Shown here in pieces: positions 1 through 8,184 of a DNA stretch of 64,000 nucleotides (the first letter of the stretch is position 1; each line of letters begins with the position of its first letter). Under the pieces are notes generated by a model, which was given only the letters and a program-made list of their open reading frames with translations, had not been told where the DNA came from and did no database searches. The translations under genes were made by a program, and so were the position numbers. Source of the stretch: Mesorhizobium mediterraneum (lineage in GTDB: Bacteria; Pseudomonadota; Alphaproteobacteria; Rhizobiales; Rhizobiaceae). Location: positions 349,292 through 413,291 of the forward strand of contig NZ_NPKI01000026.1 in NCBI RefSeq assembly GCF_002284565.1. Direction: 5' to 3'.

Positions 1-1
1 G

Positions 2-310
2 GTGCTGGATGGGCCACACGGTCAGGAAACGGTCACGGTGGCCGGGCGCTTCGCCGCCAATGAAATGCAGGCGGTCGTTGCGGCCACGCTCGCAGGCTTC
101 GGCATCGCGCAATTGCCGCACAGCATCGCCGAACCCCTCATCAATGGGGGACGGCTGAGCCGCGTTCTCCGGGACTACACGACGCCGGCCGGCGGGCTGC
201 ATGTGCTATATCCGAGCAGCCGGCATCTTTCGCCCCTCGTCAAGGCATTCATCGAGCTTGCGGCCGACCGGATTTCCAGTCTGGCAAATACTGTGGCTGA
301 CCAGCAGTAG
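2..310 (+). CDS. LysR-family transcriptional regulator, C-terminal fragment
   Basis: About 102 residues of the end of a LysR-type regulator; the helix-turn-helix and start lie upstream of the window. The visible part matches the distal half of the LysR effector-binding fold: the stretch AANEMQAVVAATLAGFGIAQLP, roughly residues 19-40 of the fragment, corresponds to the segment before the conserved G-I-A-x-L-P turn. It ends with the usual YPSSRHLSPLVKAFIEL-type helix. It converges on betB with only 9 bases between the stop codons. The target is unknown, and nothing here ties it to the bet operon. Confidence 0.85.
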   Translation: MLDGPHGQETVTVAGRFAANEMQAVVAATLAGFGIAQLPHSIAEPLINGGRLSRVLRDYTTPAGGLHVLYPSSRHLSPLVKAFIELAADRISSLANTVADQQ

Positions 311-319
311 CCGCGAGCC

Positions 320-1783
320 TCAATACGGGCTCGCCACATCCCCGGTCTCGACATAGACCGACTTCAGCTGCGAATAGAGCGCCAGCGCGGCAAGCGAATT
401 CTCGCGTCCGATACCGGACTGCTTGAAGCCGCCGAACGGAATTTCGACCGGCGTCAGATTGTAGGCGTTGATCCAGCAGGTCCCGGCCTGCAGCTCGGCG
501 ATAACGCGGTGGGCGCGCGGCAGGTCGCGCGTGAACACACCCGCGGCAAGGCCGAACTCGGTATCGTTGGCCCGGTCGATCACCTCGTCCTCGCCGTCGA
601 ATTTGAGCACGCTCATCACCGGCCCGAAAATCTCCTCGCGCGCGATGCGCATGGTGTCGGTGACGCCGGTGAAGACCGTCGGCTCGACGAAGAAGCCGCC
701 CTGGAAGCCCTGTAGCGAAGGTACGTTGCCGCCGCAAGCAAGCATGGCGCCATCCTGCTTGCCGGCCTCGATATAGCCGATAACCTTCTCGTGCTGGGCC
801 TTGGAGACAAGCGGCCCCATCTGCGTTTCCGGGTCGAGCGGATCGCCGATGCGGATCTTCTTCGTCCGCTCGACCAGCCGTTCGACGAAACGGTCGTGGA
901 TGCCCTTCTGCACGAAGACCCGCGTGCCGTTGGAGCAGATCTGGCCGGTCGAATAGAAATTGCCAAGCATGGCGCCGCCAATGGCGTTTTCGAGATCGGC
1001 ATCGTCGAAGACGATCAGCGGCGACTTGCCGCCAAGCTCCATGGTGGCATGCTTCATCTTCGAACCGGCGAGCGACAGCACCTTGCGGCCGGTCGGTACC
1101 GAGCCGGTTACCGAGACCTTGGCGACGACATCGTGGCCGACGAGGCCGGCGCCGACATCGCCATAGCCTTGCACGACGTTGAACAGCCCGTCGGGCAGAC
1201 CGGCCTCGGTATAGATTTCGGCGAGCGCCAGCGCCGATAATGGCGTGTTCTCAGACGGCTTGAACACCATGGCGTTGCCCATGGCGAGTGCGGGTGCCGA
1301 TTTCCAACCGGCGATCTGGATCGGATAGTTCCAGGCGCCGATGCCGACACAGACGCCCAGCGCTTCGCGCCTCGTATAGGCAAAGGGTCCGCCGAGATCG
1401 AAGGCCTCGCCATTATAGGCAGCGACCGCGCCACCGAAATATTCGAGGCAGTCGGCTGCCGACGGCGCATCCGCCACCAGCGTCTCCTGGATCGCCTTGC
1501 CGGTATCAAGCGTCTCGATGCGCGCCAGGTCGGCGTTGCGCGCGCGCAAGATGTCGGCGGCGCGGCGCAGGATGCGTCCGCGCTCGACCGGCTTCAACCG
1601 CGACCAGGCCGGTTGGGCTGCACGCGCCGCTTCGATCGCGAGTTCCAGCACGTTCGGCGTCGCCGAACGCAGCATCGCGATGGTTTCGCCGGTTGCCGGA
1701 TAGATGACCGGCAGTGGCGCACCCTGCTCGTCGTCGATGTAGCGTCCGTTGACATAGTGCGATGCCGTTGGCTGGGCGCGCAT
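320..1783 (-). CDS. betB: betaine aldehyde dehydrogenase BetB
   Basis: NAD(P)+-dependent oxidation of betaine aldehyde to glycine betaine, the last step of choline conversion; cytosolic. The 487-residue protein has the full aldehyde dehydrogenase set: WNYP with Asn152, the GSVPTG nucleotide-binding turn near 227-232, the general base Glu249 in MELGGKSP and the catalytic Cys283 in GQICSNGTR. The start was set at the ATG giving MRAQPTASHYVNG, because upstream in-frame sequence is not ALDH-like and overlaps betA. It is the last gene of a leftward betI-betC-betA-betB operon, about 50 bases after betA. BetB usually precedes betA in rhizobial bet operons. Confidence 0.95.
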   Translation of the reverse strand: MRAQPTASHYVNGRYIDDEQGAPLPVIYPATGETIAMLRSATPNVLELAIEAARAAQPAWSRLKPVERGRILRRAADILRARNADLARIETLDTGKAIQETLVADAPSAADCLEYFGGAVAAYNGEAFDLGGPFAYTRREALGVCVGIGAWNYPIQIAGWKSAPALAMGNAMVFKPSENTPLSALALAEIYTEAGLPDGLFNVVQGYGDVGAGLVGHDVVAKVSVTGSVPTGRKVLSLAGSKMKHATMELGGKSPLIVFDDADLENAIGGAMLGNFYSTGQICSNGTRVFVQKGIHDRFVERLVERTKKIRIGDPLDPETQMGPLVSKAQHEKVIGYIEAGKQDGAMLACGGNVPSLQGFQGGFFVEPTVFTGVTDTMRIAREEIFGPVMSVLKFDGEDEVIDRANDTEFGLAAGVFTRDLPRAHRVIAELQAGTCWINAYNLTPVEIPFGGFKQSGIGRENSLAALALYSQLKSVYVETGDVASPY

Positions 1784-1833
1784 AGCTGTTCTCCAATCGT
1801 CTTCGCAGAGCGGACAGTCCGCCGGATCATGGC

Positions 1834-3486
1834 CTATCTGTCTGACACCTGCCAGCGCGGATTGATCCATGGTTCCTGGTTGGACGGCGCCAGCGGCGTG
1901 CGGCCAAGAATGTGGTCGGCGGCCTTTTCGCCGGTCATGATCGACGGCGCGTTGAGATTGCCGTTGGTGACGCGCGGGAAGATCGAGGAATCGGCGACCC
2001 GCAGCCCTTCGACGCCGATGACACGGCATTCCGGATCGACGACGCTCATCGGATCATCGGCGCGACCTATCCTGCAGGTGCCGCAAGGGTGGTAGGCGCT
2101 CTCGGCGTGCTCGCGGATGAAGGCGTCGAGATCGTCGTCCGACTGCACATGCGGGCCCGGCGAGAGCTCCTCGCCGCGATAGAGATCGAATGCCGGCTGG
2201 CCGAAGATCTCGCGCGTCAGCCGGACGCAGTGGCGGAACTCGGTCCAGTCGTCCGGATGTGACATGTAGTTGAAGCGGATCACCGGCTTCGATCTGGGAT
2301 CGGGCGAACGCAGCGTGACAGAACCGCGCGACTTCGATCGCATCGGCCCGACATGCGCCTGGAAACCGTGCGCCTTCGCCGCTGCCTTGCCGTCATAGCG
2401 AACCGCCGCCGGGATGAAATGATACTGGATGTCGGGATAGTCGACACCGGCGCGCGAGCGCACGAAGGCGGCCGCCTCGAAATGGTTGGTTGCGCCAAGA
2501 CCCGACTTAAAGAACAGCCATTGCGCGCCGATTAGCGCCTTCGAGAACGGGTTCAGCACCGAATTCAACGTGATCGGCTGCGTCGATTCCTGCTGGATAT
2601 AGAGTTCCATATGGTCCTGCAGATTGCGGCCGACGCCGGGCCGGTCGGCGACCACCGGAATGCCGTATTCCCTGAGATGTTCGGCCGGACCGATGCCGGA
2701 CAGCATAAGGATCTTGGGCGAATTGATCGAGGAGGCGGCAACGATCACTTCACGTCGCGCCTTGATCACCTGGATCCGTTTGCGCGTTTCGATCTCGACA
2801 CCGGTGGCGCGTTGATTCTCGATGATCACCCGCCGGGCGAAACCCTTGATAAGGCTAACATTTTTTCGCCTCAGCGCCGGCCTGAGATAGGCGCTCGCCG
2901 CCGACCAGCGGCGGCCGCCGCGAATGGTCTGTTCCATTGGCCCAAAGCCTTCCTGCTTCGCGCCGTTATAGTCGTCGGTCAGCTCGAAGCCGGCCTGACG
3001 GCCTGCCTCGACGAAGGCGCCGTAGAGTGGGTTCGTCCTTGAGCCGCGCTGCACCGACAGCGGGCCGCCGTGGCCGCGCCAGCCATTCTCGCCGCCGTTG
3101 CTGTCCTCCATGCGCTTGAAGTAGGGGAGCACGTCGGCAAACCCCCAGCCAGCCGCGCCCTGTTCGGCCCAATGGTCGAAATCGCGGGCGTGGCCGCGTA
3201 CATAGACCATGCCATTGATCGAGGACGAGCCGCCGATGACCTTGCCGCGCGGCGTCGCCAGCACGCGGCCGCCGAGATGCGGCTCCGGCTCGCTGGCAAA
3301 GCCCCAGTCGTAGAGGCTCATGTTGAGTGGGATCGACAGCGCCGACGGCATCTGGATCAGCGGCCCGACATCGCTGCCGCCGAACTCGATGACGATCACC
3401 GAATGCTTGCCATCCTCCGACAGGCGGTAGGCCATGGCCGAGCCGGCCGAGCCGGAGCCGATGATGACGAAATCCGCCTCAAGCAT
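1834..3486 (-). CDS. betA: choline dehydrogenase BetA
   Basis: FAD-dependent GMC oxidoreductase that oxidises choline to betaine aldehyde, usually membrane-associated. Its 550 residues match the family length. The Rossmann dinucleotide motif GSGSAGSA lies at residues 10-17. The GMC signature GGSSSINGMVYVRGH follows, and the C-terminal active-site region is AYHPCGTCRIG, containing the catalytic His. The gene sits between betC (45-base gap) and betB (50-base gap) on the same strand, so one transcript from the betI promoter is likely. Substrate assignment rests on the family match plus the betC/betI/betB context. Confidence 0.95.
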   Translation of the reverse strand: MLEADFVIIGSGSAGSAMAYRLSEDGKHSVIVIEFGGSDVGPLIQMPSALSIPLNMSLYDWGFASEPEPHLGGRVLATPRGKVIGGSSSINGMVYVRGHARDFDHWAEQGAAGWGFADVLPYFKRMEDSNGGENGWRGHGGPLSVQRGSRTNPLYGAFVEAGRQAGFELTDDYNGAKQEGFGPMEQTIRGGRRWSAASAYLRPALRRKNVSLIKGFARRVIIENQRATGVEIETRKRIQVIKARREVIVAASSINSPKILMLSGIGPAEHLREYGIPVVADRPGVGRNLQDHMELYIQQESTQPITLNSVLNPFSKALIGAQWLFFKSGLGATNHFEAAAFVRSRAGVDYPDIQYHFIPAAVRYDGKAAAKAHGFQAHVGPMRSKSRGSVTLRSPDPRSKPVIRFNYMSHPDDWTEFRHCVRLTREIFGQPAFDLYRGEELSPGPHVQSDDDLDAFIREHAESAYHPCGTCRIGRADDPMSVVDPECRVIGVEGLRVADSSIFPRVTNGNLNAPSIMTGEKAADHILGRTPLAPSNQEPWINPRWQVSDR

Positions 3487-3531
3487 GGTTCATATGCGCC
3501 ATGAAATCAGCGAGCGAGGGAACAAGTGCCA

Positions 3532-5061
3532 TCATTCGCCTCGCGGAAAGCGCTTCTGCTCTTCGAGCAGGTCAAGGTTCATGTGGTTGCGCATGTAGCG
3601 TTCCGAAGCTTTCTGCAGCGGCTGGAATTCCCAGGGGTAGTGAGTGCCGTTGCGCAGCGCCGGGTAGACCACCCAGCGGCGCGCCTGGCTGGTGCGCACG
3701 GCGGCGTCGAAGGCCGCCATGTCCCAGCGCGCCCGGACCTTTTCGGTGAAACCAGCAATCAAAGCGGCATGTGCCGGGTCGGCGGCGAGATTGGTCAGCT
3801 CGAGCGGATCCGATTCAAGATCAAACAGTTGCGGCGGATCGATCTCGCAATGGATGAATTTGTAGCGGCCCTCGCGGATCGCCACCATCGGCGCGTTGGA
3901 GCCTTCGGCAGCATACTCCATCAGCACCGGCGCAGTGCGTTCCTTACCGTCGAGCAGCGGCAGCAGCGACTGGCCGTCGGTCCATGGCGCAATCGCGCTC
4001 ATGTCGATGCCGGCGAGGTCGCAAAGCGTCGGCGTGACATCGAGATTGGAGACTGGGGTCTCGATCAGCTTGGCGTGTATGCCCTTGCCGGCGATCATCA
4101 GCGGCACCCGCGCCGAGCCTTCGAAAAAGCACATCTTGAACCACAGGCCGCGCTCGCCGAGCATGTCGCCGTGATCCGAGCAGAACAGGATGATCGTATC
4201 GTCGAGCATTCGCGTGCGTTGCAGCACCGACAGCAATTCGCCGACCTTGTCGTCGAGATAGGAGATGTTGGCGAAATAGCCGCGCCGCGCACGGCGGATC
4301 TGCTCCGGCGTGATCTTGAAGCTGTCATAGTCGCTGGCCCGGTAGAGCCGCTGCGAATGCGGATCCTGCCTGTCGTAGGGAATGAAGCCCACCTCGGGCT
4401 CAAGCGCCGGGCAGTCCTCGTAGAGATCCCAATAGCGCCGCCGGGCGACATAGGGGTCGTGCGGATGGGTGAAGGAAACCGTCAGGCACCACGGCCGGCG
4501 CGAAGCGTCGTCGGAGACGCGAGCGAAATCATAGAGCTTCTGCACCGCGTGGAAAGCGACCTCGTCGTCATATTCCATCTGGTTGGTGATCTCGGCGACA
4601 CCGGCACCGGCCACCGAGCCGAGATTGTGATACCACCAGTCGATCCGTTCACCGGGCTTGCGATAGTCCGGCGTCCAGCCGAAATCGGCCGGATAGATGT
4701 CGGTGGTCAGCCGCTCCTCGAAGCCGTGCAACTGGTCCGGCCCGACGAAATGCATCTTGCCGGACAGGCAAGTATGGTAGCCGGCGGCGCGCAGATGATG
4801 CGCATAGGTCGGGATCGACGAGACGAATTCGGCAGCGTTGTCATAGACCTCGGTGCGTGACGGCAACTGGCCGCTCATGAACGCTGCCCGGCCCGGTGCG
4901 CAGAGCGGCGAGGCGGTGTAGTTATTCTTGAAGCGCGTCGCGTGCGCCGCCAGTAGCTTCAGATGCGGCGCGTGCAGGAAGTCCGCTGGCCCATCCGGGA
5001 ACAATGTGCCGTTGAGCTGATCGACCATGACGATCAGAAAATTGGGTCGCTTGGACGTCAC
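3532..5061 (-). CDS. betC: choline-O-sulfatase BetC
   Basis: Hydrolyses choline-O-sulfate to choline and sulfate, feeding BetA. Type I sulfatase of 509 residues. The formylglycine-generating motif is S-P-L-C-A-P-G-R with Cys54, the position known for Sinorhizobium BetC. N-terminal metal ligands are in MVDQLNG, and C-terminal ligands are in the CSDHGDMLGERGLWFK segment. The end carries the choline-sulfatase-specific tail (WEFQPLQKASERYMRNHMNLD), which separates it from other arylsulfatases. The start overlaps the betI stop by 4 bases (ATGA type), so the two are translationally coupled. It lets the cell use a plant/fungal osmolyte as both osmoprotectant precursor and sulfur source. Confidence 0.96.
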   Translation of the reverse strand: MTSKRPNFLIVMVDQLNGTLFPDGPADFLHAPHLKLLAAHATRFKNNYTASPLCAPGRAAFMSGQLPSRTEVYDNAAEFVSSIPTYAHHLRAAGYHTCLSGKMHFVGPDQLHGFEERLTTDIYPADFGWTPDYRKPGERIDWWYHNLGSVAGAGVAEITNQMEYDDEVAFHAVQKLYDFARVSDDASRRPWCLTVSFTHPHDPYVARRRYWDLYEDCPALEPEVGFIPYDRQDPHSQRLYRASDYDSFKITPEQIRRARRGYFANISYLDDKVGELLSVLQRTRMLDDTIILFCSDHGDMLGERGLWFKMCFFEGSARVPLMIAGKGIHAKLIETPVSNLDVTPTLCDLAGIDMSAIAPWTDGQSLLPLLDGKERTAPVLMEYAAEGSNAPMVAIREGRYKFIHCEIDPPQLFDLESDPLELTNLAADPAHAALIAGFTEKVRARWDMAAFDAAVRTSQARRWVVYPALRNGTHYPWEFQPLQKASERYMRNHMNLDLLEEQKRFPRGE

Positions 5062-5648
5062 TGCGCGCTCCGCCGGCTTAGTTTCGTTTCGAGATAATCC
5101 TCGATCAGTGCGATCGCAGTCGCGGCATTGGGCACGCCGTCCTTCAGCGCGCGCCTGATATACAGCCCGTCGATCAGCGCAGCGGTCGCCTCGGCGACAC
5201 GGTCGGCTTCGCTTCTCGGCAGGATGCCGGTCAGCCCGCTCAACAGATTGGAATGCAGGCGCCTCGCATAGACCTTAAGCAGGCGGCGAAGTGCTGCCGA
5301 TTTCTGCGCCTCGACATAGAAGGCGAGCCAGGCCGCAATCGTCTCCGGCTGGAACTGGGCGTCGGAGAAATTGACGGCGACCACCGCCGAGACGCGCTCG
5401 CGTGCCGTGCTGGCCGATCGAAGCGCGCGCCGCATGTCGGCGGTCAGCTCGGCCAGGATATGCCGCATCGTTGCCAGCAAAAGTTCGTCCTTGGCGCCGA
5501 AATAGTGATGGGCAAGCGCCGAGGACACGCCGGCGCGCCCGGCGATTTCCGACATCGTCACATCAAGCGAGCCGCGCTCGCCGATCGCTGAGATCGTCGC
5601 GTCGATGAGCGCCCTGCGGCGCAACGGCTCCATTCCGACTTTCGGCAT
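5058..5648 (-). CDS. betI: transcriptional repressor BetI
   Basis: TetR-family repressor of 196 residues that senses choline and controls the bet genes. The N-terminal helix-turn-helix is at about residues 10-55 (ISAIGERGSLDVTMSEIAGRAGVSSALAHHYF), followed by an all-helical ligand domain. It is the first gene of the betI-betC-betA-betB operon and overlaps betC by 4 bases. A palindrome with the TTGATTGA...TCAAT pattern of BetI operators lies about 37 bases upstream of its start, which supports autoregulation. The assignment to BetI rather than another TetR protein rests on both sequence and context. Confidence 0.95.
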   Translation of the reverse strand: MPKVGMEPLRRRALIDATISAIGERGSLDVTMSEIAGRAGVSSALAHHYFGAKDELLLATMRHILAELTADMRRALRSASTARERVSAVVAVNFSDAQFQPETIAAWLAFYVEAQKSAALRRLLKVYARRLHSNLLSGLTGILPRSEADRVAEATAALIDGLYIRRALKDGVPNAATAIALIEDYLETKLSRRSAQ

Positions 5649-5684
5649 TCTTGCTCCGGCCCTGTTGCGACAAGATTATTTTTT

Positions 5685-5702
5685 ATTGACGGATCAATCA
5701 AC
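5685..5702. promoter_or_regulatory. candidate BetI operator
   Basis: The sequence ATTGA-CGGA-TCAAT is a perfect 5-bp inverted repeat with a 4-base spacer, extended by CAA on one side. On the betI strand it reads TTGATTGATCCGTCAAT, close to the BetI boxes described in other bacteria. It lies in the AT-rich stretch directly upstream of betI. Binding itself is inferred. Confidence 0.6.
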
Positions 5703-5873
5703 AAAAATCCAGCCTGATTTTGTGGCAAAGGTCAGGCGCTATGACCAGATATCAAGATCAAGCGATTGTGTGGTTCTGGCCCCTTCACGAAGTCGGCGGA
5801 ACGGTTCATGCTTGAACAATGCTGAGGCGCGCCGTGACATCGCGTAGCCCGGGCCTGCAGGATGGAGATTGCC

Positions 5874-7040
5874 ATGACAGCATGCATCGTCGGCTGGGCG
5901 CATTCGCGCTTCGGCAAGCTCGAAGGCGAGACGCTGGAGAGTCTGATCACCAAGATCGCAACCGAAGCGCTCGATCATGCCGGCATCGGTCCGGACGAGG
6001 TCGACGAGATCGTGCTTGGCCACTTCAATGCCGGCTTTTCCGCGCAGGATTTCACCGCAAGCCTGGTCCTGCAGGCCGACGACCGGCTGCGCTTCAAGCC
6101 GGCAACCCGCGTCGAGAACGCTTGCGCGACTGGTTCGGCGGCGGTCAGGCAAGGCATCCGCGCCATCGACGCCAATGCGGCCCGTATCGTGCTCGTGGTC
6201 GGCGCCGAGCAGATGACGACAACGCCCGGCCCAGAGATCGGCAGGAACCTTCTCAGGGCCTCGTATCTGCCCGAGGAGGGCGACACGCCGGCAGGATTCG
6301 CCGGCGTTTTCGGCAAGATCGCGCAAGCCTATTTCCAGCGCTATGGCGACCAGTCGGACGCGCTGGCGATGATCGCCACCAAGAACCACAAGAACGGCGT
6401 CGACAATCCCTATGCGCAGATGCGCAAGGATTTCGGCTATGAGTTCTGCCGGCACGAGAGCGAGAAGAACCCATTCGTTGCCGGTCCCCTGAAGCGTACC
6501 GACTGTTCGCTGGTCTCGGACGGCGCCGCAGCCCTTGTCCTTGCCGACACGGCGACGGCGTTGAAGATGCGCCGCGCGGTCGCCTTCCGTGCCAACGAGC
6601 ATGTGCAGGATTTCCTGCCAATGTCGAAGCGCGACATCCTTGCCTTCGAAGGCTGCGAGCATGCCTGGAACCAGGCGCTGAAGAAGGCGGGCGTGACGCT
6701 CGACGATCTGTCCTTCGTCGAGACGCATGACTGCTTCACCATCGCCGAGCTGATCGAATATGAGGCGATGGGCCTGGCGAAACCGGGTGAGGGCGCGAAA
6801 CTGGCGCTGGATGGCGAGACGGCGAAGGACGGCCGGCTGCCGGTCAATCCGTCCGGCGGGCTGAAGGCCAAGGGTCATCCAATCGGCGCTACCGGCGTGT
6901 CGATGCACGTGCTGAGCGCCATGCAGCTCGTCGGCGAAGCCGGCGGCATCCAGGTGCCGGGCGCCAAGCTCGGCGGCATCTTCAACATGGGCGGCGCCGC
7001 AGTCGCCAACTACGTTTCCATTCTCGACCGGATCAGATAA
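5874..7040 (+). CDS. SCP2-type thiolase (acetyl-CoA acetyltransferase family)
   Basis: Thiolase-superfamily protein of 388 residues. Visible landmarks are the acylated cysteine Cys84 in ENACATGSAAV, the His of VETHDCFTIAE, and NPSGGLKAKGHPIGATG near the C-terminus with its active-site His. The HDCFT pattern places it in the SCP2/lipid-transfer thiolase subgroup rather than with PhbA or FadA. An ATG 12 bases upstream is in frame, but the GGAG at 5864-5867 is well spaced only for the ATG at 5874. The OB-fold partner (DUF35) that often accompanies this subgroup is not adjacent. The substrate is unknown, probably an acyl-CoA of lipid or steroid-like degradation. Confidence 0.85.
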   Translation: MTACIVGWAHSRFGKLEGETLESLITKIATEALDHAGIGPDEVDEIVLGHFNAGFSAQDFTASLVLQADDRLRFKPATRVENACATGSAAVRQGIRAIDANAARIVLVVGAEQMTTTPGPEIGRNLLRASYLPEEGDTPAGFAGVFGKIAQAYFQRYGDQSDALAMIATKNHKNGVDNPYAQMRKDFGYEFCRHESEKNPFVAGPLKRTDCSLVSDGAAALVLADTATALKMRRAVAFRANEHVQDFLPMSKRDILAFEGCEHAWNQALKKAGVTLDDLSFVETHDCFTIAELIEYEAMGLAKPGEGAKLALDGETAKDGRLPVNPSGGLKAKGHPIGATGVSMHVLSAMQLVGEAGGIQVPGAKLGGIFNMGGAAVANYVSILDRIR

Positions 7041-7052
7041 AAGCGGCCCGCA

Positions 7053-7156
7053 TTACAGCGCCCCGCGCCCCGTTAGGGCGCGCAAAGGACGCTGTAACAC
7101 TTTGATTTTACGCGTGATCCTTTTCGAAAATCGATTCCGATTTTCGAGGTCATGCG
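7053..7156. repeat. intergenic hairpin mosaic, family A, copy 1
   Basis: Two consecutive inverted repeats. The first runs from TTACAGCG to CGCTGTAA, enclosing GCGCCC/GGGCGC. The second is CGAAAATCG-ATTC-CGATTTTCG (7125-7146), bracketed by CGCGTGATCC and GGTCATGCG. The same order of blocks recurs at 23251-23347 and, inverted, at 27866-27954. It fills the gap between the thiolase and the asparaginase. Confidence 0.85.
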
Positions 7157-7170
7157 TTAGCGGGGAAATC

Positions 7171-8175
7171 ATGACAAATCCGGTTCTGGTCGAAGTTTTG
7201 CGCGGCGCTGTGGTCGAGAGCGCGCATCGTGGCGCCGTTGCGGTTTTCGATGCCGACGGCAACTCGGTCTGGGAAATCGGCGATACGGCCCGCCCGGTAT
7301 TTCCGCGCTCAGCGGTCAAGGCTATCCAGGCGCTGCCGCTGGTCGAAAGCGGCGCCGCCGACGCGTTTGGCTTCGGCGACCGCGAACTGGCGCTTGCCTG
7401 CGCCTCGCATTCCGGCGAGCCGGCGCATGTCGAACTGGCGCGGGCGATGCTGGCGAAAGCCGGACTGGACGAGGCGGCGCTGGAATGCGGCGCGCATTGG
7501 CCGTCCAGCCATGATGCGACGGTTGCGCTGGCCAGCGCCGGCACCTTGCCAAACGCGCTGCACAACAATTGCTCAGGCAAGCATGCGGGCTTCCTCTGCA
7601 CCTGCGTTCACGCCGGTATCGCCCATCGCGGCTATGTCAAATCAGGCCATGCCTCGCAGGAGATGGTGCGCGATGCGATGCAAGCGGTGACCGGGGCCGC
7701 CCATGACATCGATCATTGCGGCACCGACGGCTGCTCGATCCCGACCTATGCCGTGCCGCTACGCAGCTTCGCGCTCGGCTTTGCCCGCATGGCGACCGGC
7801 GTCGGCTTTGAACCCGTGCGCGCCAAGGCGGCAAAGCGGCTGCTTTGCGCCTGCATGGCCGAGCCCTTTCTGGTCGCCGGCACGGGCAGGGCTGATGTTG
7901 CGCTGATGGAGGCCGCACCCGGCCGGATTTTTGTGAAGGGAGGGGCCGAAGGCGTCTATTGCGCGGCTTTGCCCGAGCTTGGCCTTGGCGTGGCGTTGAA
8001 ATGCGATGATGGCGCTGGCCGCGCGGCGGAAGTCATGGTCGCGGCATGCATGGCTAGGCTTTTGCACGCCGACAGGGCGCTGGCGGCGAAGCTGATCGAG
8101 CAGGCAAATCCACCCATCCAAAGCCGGGTTGGCGCCAAGGTTGGCGCTGTCAGGCCCACCGCCGCATTGAGCTGA
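7171..8175 (+). CDS. L-asparaginase, R. etli AnsA / ReAV type (class 3)
   Basis: Hydrolyses L-asparagine to aspartate and ammonia. The 334-residue protein belongs to the asparaginase II family of Rhizobium etli, unrelated to E. coli AnsA/AnsB. The serine-lysine pairs and zinc ligands described for that structure are present with a one-residue offset: Ser47 and Lys50 (PRSAVKA), Cys134 and Lys137 (NNCSGKH), and Cys188 (GTDGCSIPTY). The chosen ATG has GGGGA just upstream; an in-frame extension to 7102 would be encoded by the intergenic repeat and is rejected. It appears to be monocistronic and converges with the beta-helix gene 9 bases away. Confidence 0.93.
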   Translation: MTNPVLVEVLRGAVVESAHRGAVAVFDADGNSVWEIGDTARPVFPRSAVKAIQALPLVESGAADAFGFGDRELALACASHSGEPAHVELARAMLAKAGLDEAALECGAHWPSSHDATVALASAGTLPNALHNNCSGKHAGFLCTCVHAGIAHRGYVKSGHASQEMVRDAMQAVTGAAHDIDHCGTDGCSIPTYAVPLRSFALGFARMATGVGFEPVRAKAAKRLLCACMAEPFLVAGTGRADVALMEAAPGRIFVKGGAEGVYCAALPELGLGVALKCDDGAGRAAEVMVAACMARLLHADRALAAKLIEQANPPIQSRVGAKVGAVRPTAALS

Positions 8176-8184
8176 GAACGGCAT

